Shown here: in pieces, positions 19,150 to 28,948 of the stretch
Layout: each line of letters opens with the position of its first letter
How positions within the stretch are numbered: the first letter of the stretch is position 1
Source: Ottelia alismoides
Taxonomy: Eukaryota; Streptophyta; Magnoliopsida; Alismatales; Hydrocharitaceae
Direction: 5' to 3'
DNA length: 64,000 bases
Assembly (NCBI GenBank): GCA_037367405.1
Contig: JAZKJV010007249.1
Location: 20,612-84,611, forward strand
Made by a program: the position numbers and the translations under genes
Notes under the pieces: model-generated
Databases searched by the model: none
The model's input: the letters and a program-made list of their open reading frames with translations, nothing else
Told to the model about the DNA's origin: nothing

Positions 19150-20694
19150 TCAGTCCGCGACCTGCGGCAGGTAGACCGAGAACGTCGAGCCGCATCCCGC
19201 CCGCGAGTGCGCCACGACGGCGCCGGCGTGGCTGTGCGCGATGCCGTCCACCACCGACAGCCCGAGGCCCGTGCCCTTGCCGGTGGGCTTGGTCGTGAAG
19301 AACGGCTCGAAGATCCTCTGCAGCGTCGCCGTGTCCATGCCATGGCCCTGGTCGGTGATCGACAGGCAGGCGTGCCTGCCGGGGCGCAGCCGCTGGTGGA
19401 CGGACGGCGCCTCGTCACCGAGCTGCACCGACTCGAGCCGGATCTCGATGCGGCCGGGCCGGCCCTCCATCGCCTGCATCGCGTTCAGCCCGAGGTTCAG
19501 CAGGACCTGCCGCAGCTGCGCGGGGTCGCCCGCGACCACCGGCTCGTCCGCGGGCGCCGCGAACTCGAGCGTCACGCCCTCCGGCCGCGACGCCTCGAAC
19601 AGCCGCAGGCATTCGCGCACCAGCGGCACGAGCGCGACGCGCACCACGCTGCGCGGCTGCTGGCGGCCGATCGCGAGCAGCTGCATCACGAGGTCGCGGG
19701 CCTCGCAGGCGGCTTCCTCCAGCGCCTCGATGTGGCGGCGCGTCCCGTCCGCGAGGCCGGGGTCGCGCCGCGCCAGCGCCGAATGCCCGAGGATCACGGC
19801 GAGCAGGTTGTTGAACTCGTGCGCGACGCCGCCCGCGAACGTGCCGAGCGCCTGCAGCCGCTGCGCTTCGCGCACCTGCTGCCCGAGCTGCTCGCGTTCC
19901 GCCTCGGCCTGCTTGCGCGCGGTGATGTCGCGGCCGGTGCCGCGGTAACCGACGATGCGACCGTGCTCGTCGTGGATCGCGACGCTGTTCACCAGCTGCC
20001 AGATCACGCGACCGGAGCGCGTCACCGAGCGGTGCTCCAGGCCGCGGAACGAACCCGAGAGCTCGATGAGCGCGCGTACCTGCCCGGCCACCGCCTCCCG
20101 CTCGCCGGGCGGCATGAACTCGCTCGGCTTGCGGCCGAGCATCTCCTGGGGCGACCAGCCGAAGATCTCGATCACCTTCTCGGACAGGTATACGTAGCGC
20201 GCCTCCGAGTCGCACTCCCAGACGTACTCGCCGGTGGCCTCGACGATGTCGCGGAAGCGCTGCTCCAGCAGGCGACGCTGCGCCTCGGCGCGATTGCGCT
20301 CGGTGCGGTCGAGGAACAGGGCCAGGAAGCCGCCGCGCAGCGCCAGCCCGAAGATCGTCGCCTCGCGCGTCTCGCCGCTTCCGGTGACCAGGGTGATGTC
20401 CAGCGAACCGATGTCGCCGTCGCCGCCCGCCGCGCTGGCGGCCGCCGCCCTCGCCACCGCCGCGTCCCAGCGTGTCGCCAGCCGCGCGCGGTAGGCGGGG
20501 TCGGGGAACGCGCGCTGGCGCCAGGCAGCGAGTGTCGGGATGTCCTCGAGCGTGTAGCCGCTCGCCTCCCGGGCGCGGACGTTGATGAAAGTGACTGTCC
20601 CGGCGTCATCGACGCAGGCCGCCGCGATCGGCAACCGGTCGAGCAGGCCGAGCAACGCCGGGTCGTCGATCCCGAGGTCGTATCTGCGCAACAT
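19150..20694 (-). CDS. Soluble PAS-PAS sensor histidine kinase
   Basis: A 514-residue kinase without membrane segments. It has two PAS domains (about residues 25-130 and 145-265, the second with EYVWECDSEARYVYLSE and a GTGRDITARKQAE linker), then a HisKA-like dimerisation helix with the phospho-acceptor in FAGGVAHEFNNLLAVILGH (about His294), and an HATPase domain (NLGLNAMQAMEG N-box, GKGTGLGLSVVDGI G-box). The sequence type is that of NtrB-like or PAS-hybrid kinases. The start is uncertain: ATG at 20694 is used here, but a GTG at 20733 with a modest upstream site is possible. No response regulator is adjacent. Divergent from the TonB receptor. Confidence 0.88.
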   Translation of the reverse strand: MLRRYDLGIDDPALLGLLDRLPIAAACVDDAGTVTFINVRAREASGYTLEDIPTLAAWRQRAFPDPAYRARLATRWDAAVARAAAASAAGGDGDIGSLDITLVTGSGETREATIFGLALRGGFLALFLDRTERNRAEAQRRLLEQRFRDIVEATGEYVWECDSEARYVYLSEKVIEIFGWSPQEMLGRKPSEFMPPGEREAVAGQVRALIELSGSFRGLEHRSVTRSGRVIWQLVNSVAIHDEHGRIVGYRGTGRDITARKQAEAEREQLGQQVREAQRLQALGTFAGGVAHEFNNLLAVILGHSALARRDPGLADGTRRHIEALEEAACEARDLVMQLLAIGRQQPRSVVRVALVPLVRECLRLFEASRPEGVTLEFAAPADEPVVAGDPAQLRQVLLNLGLNAMQAMEGRPGRIEIRLESVQLGDEAPSVHQRLRPGRHACLSITDQGHGMDTATLQRIFEPFFTTKPTGKGTGLGLSVVDGIAHSHAGAVVAHSRAGCGSTFSVYLPQVAD

Positions 20695-20702
20695 GTTGCG
20701 CA
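20685..20702. promoter_or_regulatory. 18-bp perfect palindrome at the kinase start
   Basis: The sequence TGCGCAACA / TGTTGCGCA forms a perfect 18-base palindrome with no spacer. It covers the ATG at 20694 used as the kinase start and lies about 240 bases upstream of the divergent TonB receptor start. It could be an operator for a dimeric regulator in the shared upstream region, or simply coding sequence for LRNMLRR if the kinase begins at the upstream GTG. Confidence 0.4.
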
Positions 20703-20938
20703 ACCGTATCTTATCGACCGGGGCGCCGTACACGACCGCGCCACCGCGGCTCGTCGGCGCTTGTTGCACGCCAGCGACGATTGGGTCCGCAGCCGCGCGC
20801 CGCTGGCTCGGGGCGGCGCGCGGCGAACCGCACCGGGCTGGTGGCAAGTAGCCGCGCCGTGGAAGTTTTTCCGGATTGAATTGCCCCGGCCGCGCCGCTT
20901 TGGTGACATGCGGTGCACTACCCGAGGAGGGACACCGA

Positions 20939-23395
20939 ATGTTGCGTTCTGCATACATAGTGCTCTTGACCGGATGCGTCGCCGGCCTCGCAGGGCTGTC
21001 GGCTCCCGCCCATGCGCAGTCCGACTCCGCCGCGGCCGAGGAGGTCGTCGGCCTCGAGGAGGTCGTCGTCACCGCACGCAAGCGCGAGGAGACCCTGCTC
21101 GAAGTGCCGGTCGCCGTGACCGCGCTGAGCGCCGCCGACGTCGACCAGCGCGGCATCGAGAACCTGAACGACGTCGCGCTGTTCGTCCCCGGCCTCACCT
21201 ACTTCGATGCGATCCAGAACCAGCTCGGCACCCCGGTGATCCGCGGCATCTCGCAGACCAACCTCAACAGTCCCGACCGCAACGTCGCGATCTTCTACGG
21301 CGGCGTCTATCTCTCCAGCACCAGCGGCGCCAACCTCGAGATCCTCGACGTCGACCGCATCGAAGTGGTCAAGGGCCCGCAGTCGGCGCTCTACGGCCGC
21401 AACGCGTTCAACGGCGCGATCAACTTCGTCCCGGCGGCGCCGACCGACGCGTTCTTCTCGCGCGTCGAGGCCACGGTCGGCACCGATGAGCGCTACGAGG
21501 GCAAGCTGATCGTCTCGGGTCCGCTGAGCGAGCGCATCCGCGGCCGCTTCGCCGCGAGCTACAACACCTTCGACGGCACGGTCGACAACGCGGCCGATCC
21601 GGGCGACAAGCTCGGCGGCTGGGAAACCAAGAACGCCTCGGGCACGATCGACTTCGCGGTCACCGACGACCTGAACGTGCGGCTGTTCGGCTTCTACACC
21701 GACGACCACCGCGACCCGGGCTACCTGTGGTTCTTCGACGCCAACAACTGCGGCCCGAACCCGATGGCGTTCACCGCCACCTGCGGCGAGATCCCGACGC
21801 GCAGCACGCTCGCCAGCAACCCGCTGGCCGAGGGCCTCGACCGCGAGGTCACGCTCGGCGCGCTCGACATCAGCTGGAAGGTCGGCCCGGTGACCTTCGT
21901 CAGCCAGACCGCGCAGTACGACCTCGCGCAGGAGGCGTTCACCGAGTACACGGCCAACGGCGTCGGCGACCCCCAGCAGATCGTGAGCCTCACGGCGATC
22001 AACGCGCTGGTCGCGATGGGCACGCCGTTCGCCACTGCGGTGTTCGCGGTGCCGACGCTGCGCGTGCAGAACATCCCGCAGTTCACCGGCAACCCGCCCG
22101 CCGACACCACCGCGTTCAGCCAGGAGTTCCGGATCGAGTCGGACCAGGAGAAGCGGCTGCGCGGCTCGATCGGCGTCTTCTACTTCAAGAACGAGGCCGA
22201 GGCGCTGACCAGCGCGTCCTTCGACGCGCGCGGCATCGCGCCCACCGAGTACATCCGCGACGCGCTCGGCTTCACCTCCGGCAATCCCGGGCTCGTCACC
22301 CGCGACCCGCGCACCTTGTTCGTGACCCAGGCGCTCGAGCGCACCGACTACCAGCGGGCGTACTTCGGCACGTTCGAGCTCGACGTGTTCGACCGCGTGA
22401 CGATCGGTGGCGAGGCGCGCCGCGACACCGAAGACCGCCAGCAGTTCAACCGCAACGTCGGCGCGGCTTCGCTGCAGCGCAGGGAGTTCGAGTACAGCAC
22501 CTGGCGCTGGCACGCCGACTACTCGATCAGCGACACGCAGAAGACCTACGTCTCCGCCGCCAAGGGCGTGATCTCGGGCTTCTTCAACCCGACGGTCGAT
22601 GCCGCGACGCGCCAGCCGCTGCCGCTCGAGCTGCAGGCCTACGACGCGGCGGAGAACCGGACCTACGAGATCGGCTGGAAGGCGGAATGGCTGGACCGTC
22701 GTGTCAACACCGAGCTGACGGCGTTCTACATCCAGTACACCGGCATCCAGATCAACGGCCCGCCGCCGCCGCCGGCGATCACCGCGATCATCCAGAACCT
22801 CGGCAAGGTCAATGCGCGCGGCATCGAGGCCGCCGCCAACTGGGCGATCACCGACCGCATCCGCGTCGGCGCCACCTGGGCCTACACGCCGACCGAGTTC
22901 GGCCAGGACAGCGTCGAGCCCGGCATCCTGCGCTACTGCGGCGGCCAGGCGACGCTGAACGCGCAGGGCCTCAATCCCGGCTTCTGCCGCACCACGCTCT
23001 TCCGCGGCGTCGTCTCGCCGGAGGTCGGCGGGCAATCGCTGCCGCGCGCGCCGGAGTCGAACGCCTCGCTCTACGGCTCGTTCACGGCGCCGCTCGCCGG
23101 CGACTGGTCGTTGTTCGGCCGCGCCGACGTGAGCTACACCTCGAAGGCCTACACGATGACCTGGAACGTCGCCGAGATCCCGGAGCGCACCGTCGTCAAC
23201 GCCCGCTTCGGCGTGCGTCGCGGCGACAACCTCGAAGTCGCGCTCTGGGGCCGCAACATCTTCGACGAGGAGTTCGTCACGGCGGTGATCTTCCAGCCGC
23301 ACTTCAACCTGCCGGCCGCGACCGCTTTCGTGCCGAACGTGTCGCAGGGCGAGCTGGCCACGTTCGGCATCACGGCGTCGTACCGCTTCGACTGA
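20939..23395 (+). CDS. TonB-dependent outer-membrane receptor, copy 1
   Basis: An intact 818-residue receptor. A Sec leader (AYIVLLTGCVAGLAGLSAPAHAQ) is followed by a plug domain (about residues 40-160) with EEVVVTARKREETLLEVPVAVTAL and IEVVKGPQSALYGRNAFNGAINFV, then a 22-strand barrel ending in ITASYRFD. This is the group of receptors without a siderophore assignment that is abundant in sphingomonads and Steroidobacter-like bacteria and is tied to uptake of aromatic or polycyclic substrates. GGAGG lies eight bases before the ATG. A strong terminator follows. Divergent from a sensor kinase, which might sense the ligand; that is inference. Confidence 0.96.
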   Translation: MLRSAYIVLLTGCVAGLAGLSAPAHAQSDSAAAEEVVGLEEVVVTARKREETLLEVPVAVTALSAADVDQRGIENLNDVALFVPGLTYFDAIQNQLGTPVIRGISQTNLNSPDRNVAIFYGGVYLSSTSGANLEILDVDRIEVVKGPQSALYGRNAFNGAINFVPAAPTDAFFSRVEATVGTDERYEGKLIVSGPLSERIRGRFAASYNTFDGTVDNAADPGDKLGGWETKNASGTIDFAVTDDLNVRLFGFYTDDHRDPGYLWFFDANNCGPNPMAFTATCGEIPTRSTLASNPLAEGLDREVTLGALDISWKVGPVTFVSQTAQYDLAQEAFTEYTANGVGDPQQIVSLTAINALVAMGTPFATAVFAVPTLRVQNIPQFTGNPPADTTAFSQEFRIESDQEKRLRGSIGVFYFKNEAEALTSASFDARGIAPTEYIRDALGFTSGNPGLVTRDPRTLFVTQALERTDYQRAYFGTFELDVFDRVTIGGEARRDTEDRQQFNRNVGAASLQRREFEYSTWRWHADYSISDTQKTYVSAAKGVISGFFNPTVDAATRQPLPLELQAYDAAENRTYEIGWKAEWLDRRVNTELTAFYIQYTGIQINGPPPPPAITAIIQNLGKVNARGIEAAANWAITDRIRVGATWAYTPTEFGQDSVEPGILRYCGGQATLNAQGLNPGFCRTTLFRGVVSPEVGGQSLPRAPESNASLYGSFTAPLAGDWSLFGRADVSYTSKAYTMTWNVAEIPERTVVNARFGVRRGDNLEVALWGRNIFDEEFVTAVIFQPHFNLPAATAFVPNVSQGELATFGITASYRFD

Positions 23396-23421
23396 CGCCG
23401 CCCGGATCCCGGGAACCCCGC

Positions 23422-23465
23422 GCCCGGCGGGACCTGTCCGTGCGACAGGCCCCGCCGGGCGTTTT
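23422..23465 (+). terminator. Rho-independent terminator after the TonB receptor
   Basis: A long hairpin with arms GCCCGGCGGG-A-CCTGTC and GACAGG-C-CCCGCCGGGC around CGTGC, one A/C mismatch, immediately followed by GTTTTCC. It begins 27 bases after the receptor stop and is the clearest intrinsic terminator in the window. Confidence 0.9.
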
Positions 23466-23544
23466 CCTTGGTGGCGGCGCGCGGCTATGCTCGTGACATG
23501 CCCGACCCGCGGCGCACGCCGTCCCCTGATCCGAGCGTCCCCGC

Positions 23545-23972
23545 ATGGAACTCGCGCGCGGCGTGATCGGCGTCGCCGGCTGGGTGCTGCTCGCGATGGC
23601 GGCCGTGTCCGCCGGCCTGGGCCTTTGGCTCGCCGAGTCCTCCTACGCCTTTGCGGGCGACACCGAGCGCACCGAGGGCCGCGTCGTCGGCCAGCGTGAG
23701 TCGCCGCAGGGCGCAGGCCGCTCGATGTTCACGCCGCGCATCGCGTTCACCGCCACCGACGGCACGCGCCACGAGTTCAGTGGCCAGCTGAGCTCGAGCA
23801 CGCCGCGCTTCGCGGCCGGTCGAGCGTGCCTGTGGTCTACCGGCGCACGGATCCGGCCCGCGCGCGCGTCGACCTGTTCGTGGACAACTGGCTGGGCGCC
23901 AGCGTCGCGCTCGGGCTGGCGGTCGCGACCGCTTTCGCCGGCCTGGTGCTGGTGCGCTCGGCACGACACTGA
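23545..23972 (+). CDS. DUF3592-like membrane protein, one frameshift
   Basis: A roughly 142-residue protein with an N-terminal transmembrane helix (VIGVAGWVLLAMAAVSAGLGLWL), an extracytoplasmic beta domain (TEGRVVGQRES, FTPRIAFTATDGTRHEF) and a C-terminal helix (VALGLAVATAFAGLVLV) found in the other frame after VPVVYRRTDPARARVDLFVDNW. This is the DUF3592 pattern of two helices flanking a small domain. One base is missing near 23820, in the stretch after RFAAG. Function unknown. It lies between the receptor terminator and a DUF1838 gene. Confidence 0.75.
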
Positions 23973-24012
23973 GGCCGCGCCTCCACACGCCGCAATCCGA
24001 GGAGATGCATCG

Positions 24013-24969
24013 ATGACGTCACGCCGCCGCCGCACCCGCGATCCCTTCGATCGGCGCGAAGCCATGGCCACGCTGCTCGCCGGCGGCGTCGGTGCGGCGC
24101 TGGCGGCCGGCCCCGCGGCCGCGACGCCCGTCGCGCCGCTCGTCGCCGCGACTGCGTCGAAGTCGCGGTCGACACCGCAGGGCTCGCTTCCCGCCGGCGG
24201 CCGCTGGACCTCCAGCTTCCTGCCGCTCGATCGCGTGCAGGCCTTCCGCCAGGCGCTGCGGATCCAGCGCAGCGCCGAGGACGAGGCCGACGTGCTGCAC
24301 TGGTACCACTTCATCATGGTCGCGGTGCCGCTGAACGCGACGCCGAAGGCGGTCGTGCGCTGGGAAGGCATCGAGCTGTCGCGCCACCAGAAGATCGGCG
24401 AGGACCGTTACCGGCTGCACGGCCACAACCTCTCGTTCCCGCGCGACCTGGTCAGCGGCGAGTTCGTCGACGAGGTGCTGAACCCGGTCACGAAGAAGAA
24501 GGTGAGCGTGCCGCCGATGGCGCTGACCAGCGACCCCGGCATGATCCGCTCGCCGGCCGGCGTGATCTCGCTCGACAAGCCGTCGATGCCGCCGCGCCCG
24601 GACTACAAGGTGCTGCGCCGCGAGGGCGACTTCGTCAAGGTCGATGCGATCCGCGTGCCACCCGATACCTGGCCGGTGACCTTCCTCGAGACCGGCTACG
24701 AATCCTCGCCGGCCGCGCTGTTCGACGACCCGAGGCAGAAGTGGCTGCCGTCCGACGTCTCGGGCGCCTACGTGTTCCCCTATCCGAAGTGGATGGAAAT
24801 GGGCGATGCCCCTGGCCACATGTTCGCGACCTGGAGCGGCTACAAGCTGCGCTCGGTCGACGAGCTGCCCGAGGAGTTCCGGCGCCGCGCCGAGCGCGAC
24901 TTCCCGCAGCTGCTCGCGGTCGACCGCGCGCAGTTCGCGAAGCCGATCCCGGACCTGCACCCGGGCTGA
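24013..24969 (+). CDS. DUF1838-family protein, copy 2, Tat-like leader
   Basis: An intact 318-residue DUF1838 protein. The N-terminus has a twin-arginine-like leader (FDRREAMATLLAGGVGAALAAGPAAA), so unlike copy 1 at 16803 it is probably exported folded. Family blocks include LHWYHFIMVAVPLNATPKAVVRWEGIE, KVDAIRVPPDTWPVTFLETGYES, and the end YKLRSVDELPEEFRRRAERDFPQLL, which matches the SVDELP segment of copy 1. The GGAG site is about 8 bases before ATG. Role unknown; it sits in front of the tandem hydrolase on the same strand. Confidence 0.85.
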   Translation: MTSRRRRTRDPFDRREAMATLLAGGVGAALAAGPAAATPVAPLVAATASKSRSTPQGSLPAGGRWTSSFLPLDRVQAFRQALRIQRSAEDEADVLHWYHFIMVAVPLNATPKAVVRWEGIELSRHQKIGEDRYRLHGHNLSFPRDLVSGEFVDEVLNPVTKKKVSVPPMALTSDPGMIRSPAGVISLDKPSMPPRPDYKVLRREGDFVKVDAIRVPPDTWPVTFLETGYESSPAALFDDPRQKWLPSDVSGAYVFPYPKWMEMGDAPGHMFATWSGYKLRSVDELPEEFRRRAERDFPQLLAVDRAQFAKPIPDLHPG

Positions 24970-25018
24970 GCGCGGCGTCGGCCAGGGCCGCGGTCCTCAG
25001 GAGCAGGGCGGATAGGCC

Positions 25019-27492
25019 ATGCGGGCGGCATTCGCCTTGATCGCGGTGGCGGCGCTGCTGGCGGGCGACGCCGAGGCGGCGCGGCGTACCGTCGACCCTG
25101 TTTACTGGCAGCGTTACCAGGCCTTGCGCGCCACCGGCGGCAGCGGCGACGTCGACAGCTACTCGCCGACCGATGCGCTGCAGGGCGCGCACGACGGCTT
25201 CATCCCGGTGGCGCCCGCCGCCGAGCGCACCGTGCCGGAGGAGGCCCTCGCCGCGGCGCGCGAGTATGCCGCGCAGAACCGCTCCAGCAGCCTGCTGGTC
25301 TGGCACCGCGGCCGCCTGCAGTCCGCGGACTACTGGGGCGGCGATGCATCCACGCCCGTCAACTCGCGCAGCCTGCACAAGATGCTCGGCGGCCTGCTGG
25401 TCGGCGCCGCGATCCAGGACGGCCACATCGCCTCGCTCGACGACCCGGTCGCGAAGTACGTCACCGAGTGGCGCAGCACGCCGAAGCAGGCGATCACGAT
25501 CCGCCACGTGCTGCAGATGTCGAGCGGCCTGATGTGGTTCCGCCAGGGCGGGCCACACAGCATCGCCTCGCGTCGCTACCTCGACCCTTATTGGGACCGC
25601 GTGCTGCTCGAGGAGGTGCCGCTGGAGTTCGAGCCGGGCAGCGCCTACGACTACAGCGACATCACCGCAGACGTGATGCCGCACGTGATCGAGCGCGCCA
25701 CCGGTCGTCGCTACGCCCAGTATCTCGACGAGGCGATCCTGAAGCCGCTGCGCGCACCCGGCGGGCGGATCTGGATCAACCGCCCGGATGGCATGCCGCA
25801 CGGCGGCTGCTGCGTGATGCTGCCGCCCGAGGCCTGGCTGCGCATCGGGTTGCTCGCGCTCGCCGACGGCCGCGTCGGTGAGCGCCAGGTGCTGCCGCCC
25901 TGGTGGACCCGCGAGATGCGCCGCCCCTCGCCGAACAAACCCACACTTCGGCCTGATGATGTGGCTCGGCCAGCCGTACGCGCAGCGCCGCCTGTTCCAC
26001 CGGCCCGACTCGCCTGCGAACGCCGTGCCGCGTCCGGGCGTGTACCACTCCGAACCCTACCTCGCCGACGACCTGTATCTCTTCGACGGCATGAACGGCC
26101 AGCTCGTCTACGTCGTGCCGTCGCAGCAGCTGGTGATCGTGCGCACCGGCCTGCGTCCCGCGCCGGGCCGGCCCGAGTGGGACAACGCGAAGCTGCCGAA
26201 CCTGATCCTGCGCGCGCTCGGCGTCGGCGCGTCGCGGGCGACGGCGATGAAGGCGGCGCCGCCTGCGGTCCCAGGCGAGTCGGCACGCCGTGACGCGTTC
26301 GCTGAGTCCGTGGGTTTCGCCGGGCGCGTTGCCGCGGAAACGCGCTTCTGGCGACGCTGGGTGACGATCCAGGGGCAGACGCCGGCCACGCTGCCGCGCT
26401 GGCTCGACGTGCGCGAGCGCGTGGCCGGGCGCTTCGAGCGCGAGATCCCGGTGCGTCCGGAAGCCGAGCGGCGCCTGCCGCCGCAGGCGGCCGCAGGGCT
26501 GCTCGCGCAGGCGGAGAAGATGCAGTCGCTGTCGCTGCTCGTCTGGCACGACGGCGCGATCGAACTGGAGAAGTACTGGCAGGGCCGCGGACCCGACGAC
26601 GTCTCCGAGACCTACTCGATGGCCAAGTCGGTGCTCGGCCTCGCGATCGGGCGCGCGGTCGCCGACGGCGCGATCGACTCGGTCGACGATGCGGCGGCGA
26701 AGTACCTCGCCGAGTGGCGCGGCACGCGCAAGGAGGCGATCACGATCCGCCAGCTGCTGCAGATGAACACCGGCCTGCACCATGAACGATTCAACTACAC
26801 GTTCCGCCAGAGTCCCTGGACGCTCGGCCTGCGCACTTTCCTCGGCGGCCGCATCGAACGCCACGTGCTCGACGACTATCCGATGGAGCAGGTGCCGGGC
26901 GCGGTCTTCAACTACAACAGCACCAACACCCAGCTGCTGCTCGCGGTGCTCGAGCGCGCGACCGGGCGTCGCTATGCGGAGTATGTGGCGGAGCGCCTGT
27001 GGCAGCCGCTCGGCGCGAAGGATGCGACGCTGTGGCTCGACCGCCCCGGCGGCACGCCGCGCGCGTTCTCGTACTTCGTCGCGCGGCCACGCGACTGGCT
27101 GCGGCTCGGCATCCTGGTCGCGGGGCGCGGGCGCTTCGAGGGCCGCAGAGATCCTGCCGGCGTCGTGGATCGACGCGATGACCGCGCCGTCGTCGACCAA
27201 CCCGAACTATGGCTACCAGGTCTGGCTGGGTTCGCCCGCCGGTGGCAAGCGCCGCTACAACCGCAACACGCCGGCCGCCGTGACGCATTCGGCGCCTTAC
27301 CTCGCCGACGACGTGGTGTTCTTCGACGGCGGCGGCGGGCATCGCGTCTACGTCGTCCCGTCGCGCAAGCTCGTGATCGTGCGCACCGGTGCCGTCAATC
27401 GCCCCGACTGGGACGACGCGGTGCTGCCGAATCTCGTGCTCGGCGCGCTGCCGCCGGATGCAGCGAGTGCCCGGGCGAGCGCTCAGGACTGA
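25019..27492 (+). CDS. Tandem serine beta-lactamase-fold hydrolase (two domains), two frameshifts
   Basis: Two class-C beta-lactamase-like serine hydrolase domains in one locus. Domain 1 (25019 to about 26230) starts with a Sec leader and has the SxxK nucleophile in NSRSLHKML, a YDYSD tyrosine motif, and after a frame break near 25938 a GVYHSEPYLADDLYLFDG end. Domain 2 (about 26330 to 27492) has SMAKSVLGLAIG, FNYNSTNTQLLL and, after a second break near 27145, HSAPYLADDVVFFDGGGG. No stop separates the two domains in the frame that links them, and domain 2 has no leader of its own, so they look fused. These enzymes usually act as esterases or peptidases rather than as resistance beta-lactamases. 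Tail-to-tail overlap with the amine oxidase gene is 10 bases. Confidence 0.8.
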
Positions 27493-28943
27493 CGCGCCAG
27501 CACCTCGAGCGCCGCGCGCTCGCCCGATTCCATCGCGCCTTCCATGCCCTGCAGCAGCGCCGCAGTGTGTTCGCCGGCGAAATGCACGTTGCCGTGCGGT
27601 TCGGCCACGACGTTGCCGTAGCGCGCGATCTGCCCAGGCGCGCGATACGCGAACGTGCCGCGCGACCACGGGTGCCGGCTCCAGTTCATCACGCCGATCG
27701 GCTCCACGCGCCCGCGCATGCTCGGCCGCGCGGCCGTCAGCACCCTCAGTACGTGGCGCTTGGTCGCGGCGTCGTCGAGCCGCCGCACCGGGCGGTTCGT
27801 GATGCCCGAGAGGAACGACCAGACGTAGCGGCCGCTCGGCGTCGACCAGTCGTAGGCCTTGCCGGCGCCGCCATCGGACCAGAGCGAGGAGCCGAAGCCG
27901 TCGGCCTCCCAGAACGGCTCGCGGATGCGCAGGAACGTGCTGGTGCCCTGGCCATAGGGGATCCGCGCGACCGCCTCCGCCTGCAGTGGCGGCAACGCGG
28001 GCGCGATGCGGATCGCGCGCAGCACCGTCAGCGGCATCGTGCAGATCGCGAAGCGCGCGCGCCAGCGGCTGCCGCCACGCGTGTGCACCACCACGCCGTC
28101 GTCGCCCTTGCTCTCGATCGCCGTCACCACGGCGCCGAGCACCGGCGGGCGCTCGAGCGCCGCCGCCATCGCCATCGGCACCTGGCTCATGCCACCGACG
28201 ACCTGCATGAACGCACCGCCGGTCGACTGGCGTCCCCAGTCGCTCGCCTTCTTCTTGCGCAGGTTCCAGAACCAGGATTCCTGCGCGAGGTCGTCGCCCT
28301 GCGCGGCGAGCTGCAGGTAGCGCAGCGCCTGCGCGTTCGCGCCGAGCTCGCGGTACTTCTGCGCCAGCGACGGGTCGGGCGTGCCGCGCGCGCTCGTCAG
28401 CCAGCTGTCGAGTTCGGCGAGCCCGGTGTCCTTCGGCAGGTAGGCCTGGTCGATGAAGGCCGGATTGGCGCGCCGCCCCGGCCCCTCGAGCGAGTTCAGC
28501 GGACTCTCGGCCCATTCCTTCGCACGCAGCAGCCGGCCGTCGACGTGCAGCGCGAAGTCGAGGCCGCCGAACTCGAGGCGGCGCGTCTGCAGGCCGAAGC
28601 GCCGTATCTGCTCGAGGATGCGCGCGTAGTACGCGCCGACTTCCGAGCCGCCGGCCTCGGGCCGCTCCGGCAGTTCGAGCAGCGTGCGCACGCGCCCGCC
28701 GACCCGCGTGTCGGCCTCGAGCACGGTGACCAGCAGGCCGGCATCCTGGAGCAGTTGCGCCGCGTACAGCCCCGACAGGCCGGCGCCGACGACGATCACG
28801 TCGGCATCGAGCGGCGGTGCGAGCGTCGGTGTCGGGTCGCCGGCGGCCTGCGCGGACGAGGCCGGCGCAACCGCCGAGGCGAGGCTCGCGACCGTCGCCG
28901 CGGCCCCGCCGAGCAGCCCGCGTCGCGTGAGGGAACGGCGCAC
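27483..28943 (-). CDS. Exported flavin-dependent amine oxidase
   Basis: A 486-residue FAD amine oxidase of the monoamine-oxidase/L-amino-acid-oxidase superfamily. The leader RRSLTRRGLLGGAAATVASLASAVAPASSAQA is Tat-like, consistent with export after FAD loading. The Rossmann motif DVIVVGAGLSGLYAAQLLQDAG and the following ADTRVGGRVRT are at residues 50-90, and the C-terminal FAD motif is NVHFAGEHTAALLQGMEGAMESGERAA. The GTG at 28943 is taken as the start because it lies five bases after the previous stop; the longer open frame upstream is shadow. Likely produces an imine/aldehyde and H2O2 in the periplasm. Substrate unknown. Confidence 0.88.
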   Translation of the reverse strand: MRRSLTRRGLLGGAAATVASLASAVAPASSAQAAGDPTPTLAPPLDADVIVVGAGLSGLYAAQLLQDAGLLVTVLEADTRVGGRVRTLLELPERPEAGGSEVGAYYARILEQIRRFGLQTRRLEFGGLDFALHVDGRLLRAKEWAESPLNSLEGPGRRANPAFIDQAYLPKDTGLAELDSWLTSARGTPDPSLAQKYRELGANAQALRYLQLAAQGDDLAQESWFWNLRKKKASDWGRQSTGGAFMQVVGGMSQVPMAMAAALERPPVLGAVVTAIESKGDDGVVVHTRGGSRWRARFAICTMPLTVLRAIRIAPALPPLQAEAVARIPYGQGTSTFLRIREPFWEADGFGSSLWSDGGAGKAYDWSTPSGRYVWSFLSGITNRPVRRLDDAATKRHVLRVLTAARPSMRGRVEPIGVMNWSRHPWSRGTFAYRAPGQIARYGNVVAEPHGNVHFAGEHTAALLQGMEGAMESGERAALEVLARQS

Positions 28944-28948
28944 GACGC

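Noticed and set aside
20918..23302. 794-residue open frame antisense to the TonB receptor
   Set aside because: Low-complexity Arg/Glu/Val/Leu text without any domain; it is a shadow of the receptor gene.
25019..27492. Antibiotic-resistance beta-lactamase
   Set aside because: Motifs fit the broad class-C-like esterase/peptidase group, not known resistance enzymes; the catabolic setting also argues against it.
26908..28515. 535-residue minus-strand frame overlapping the amine oxidase and tandem hydrolase
   Set aside because: Out-of-frame reading of the amine oxidase and antisense of the hydrolase; Arg/Ala-rich without motifs.
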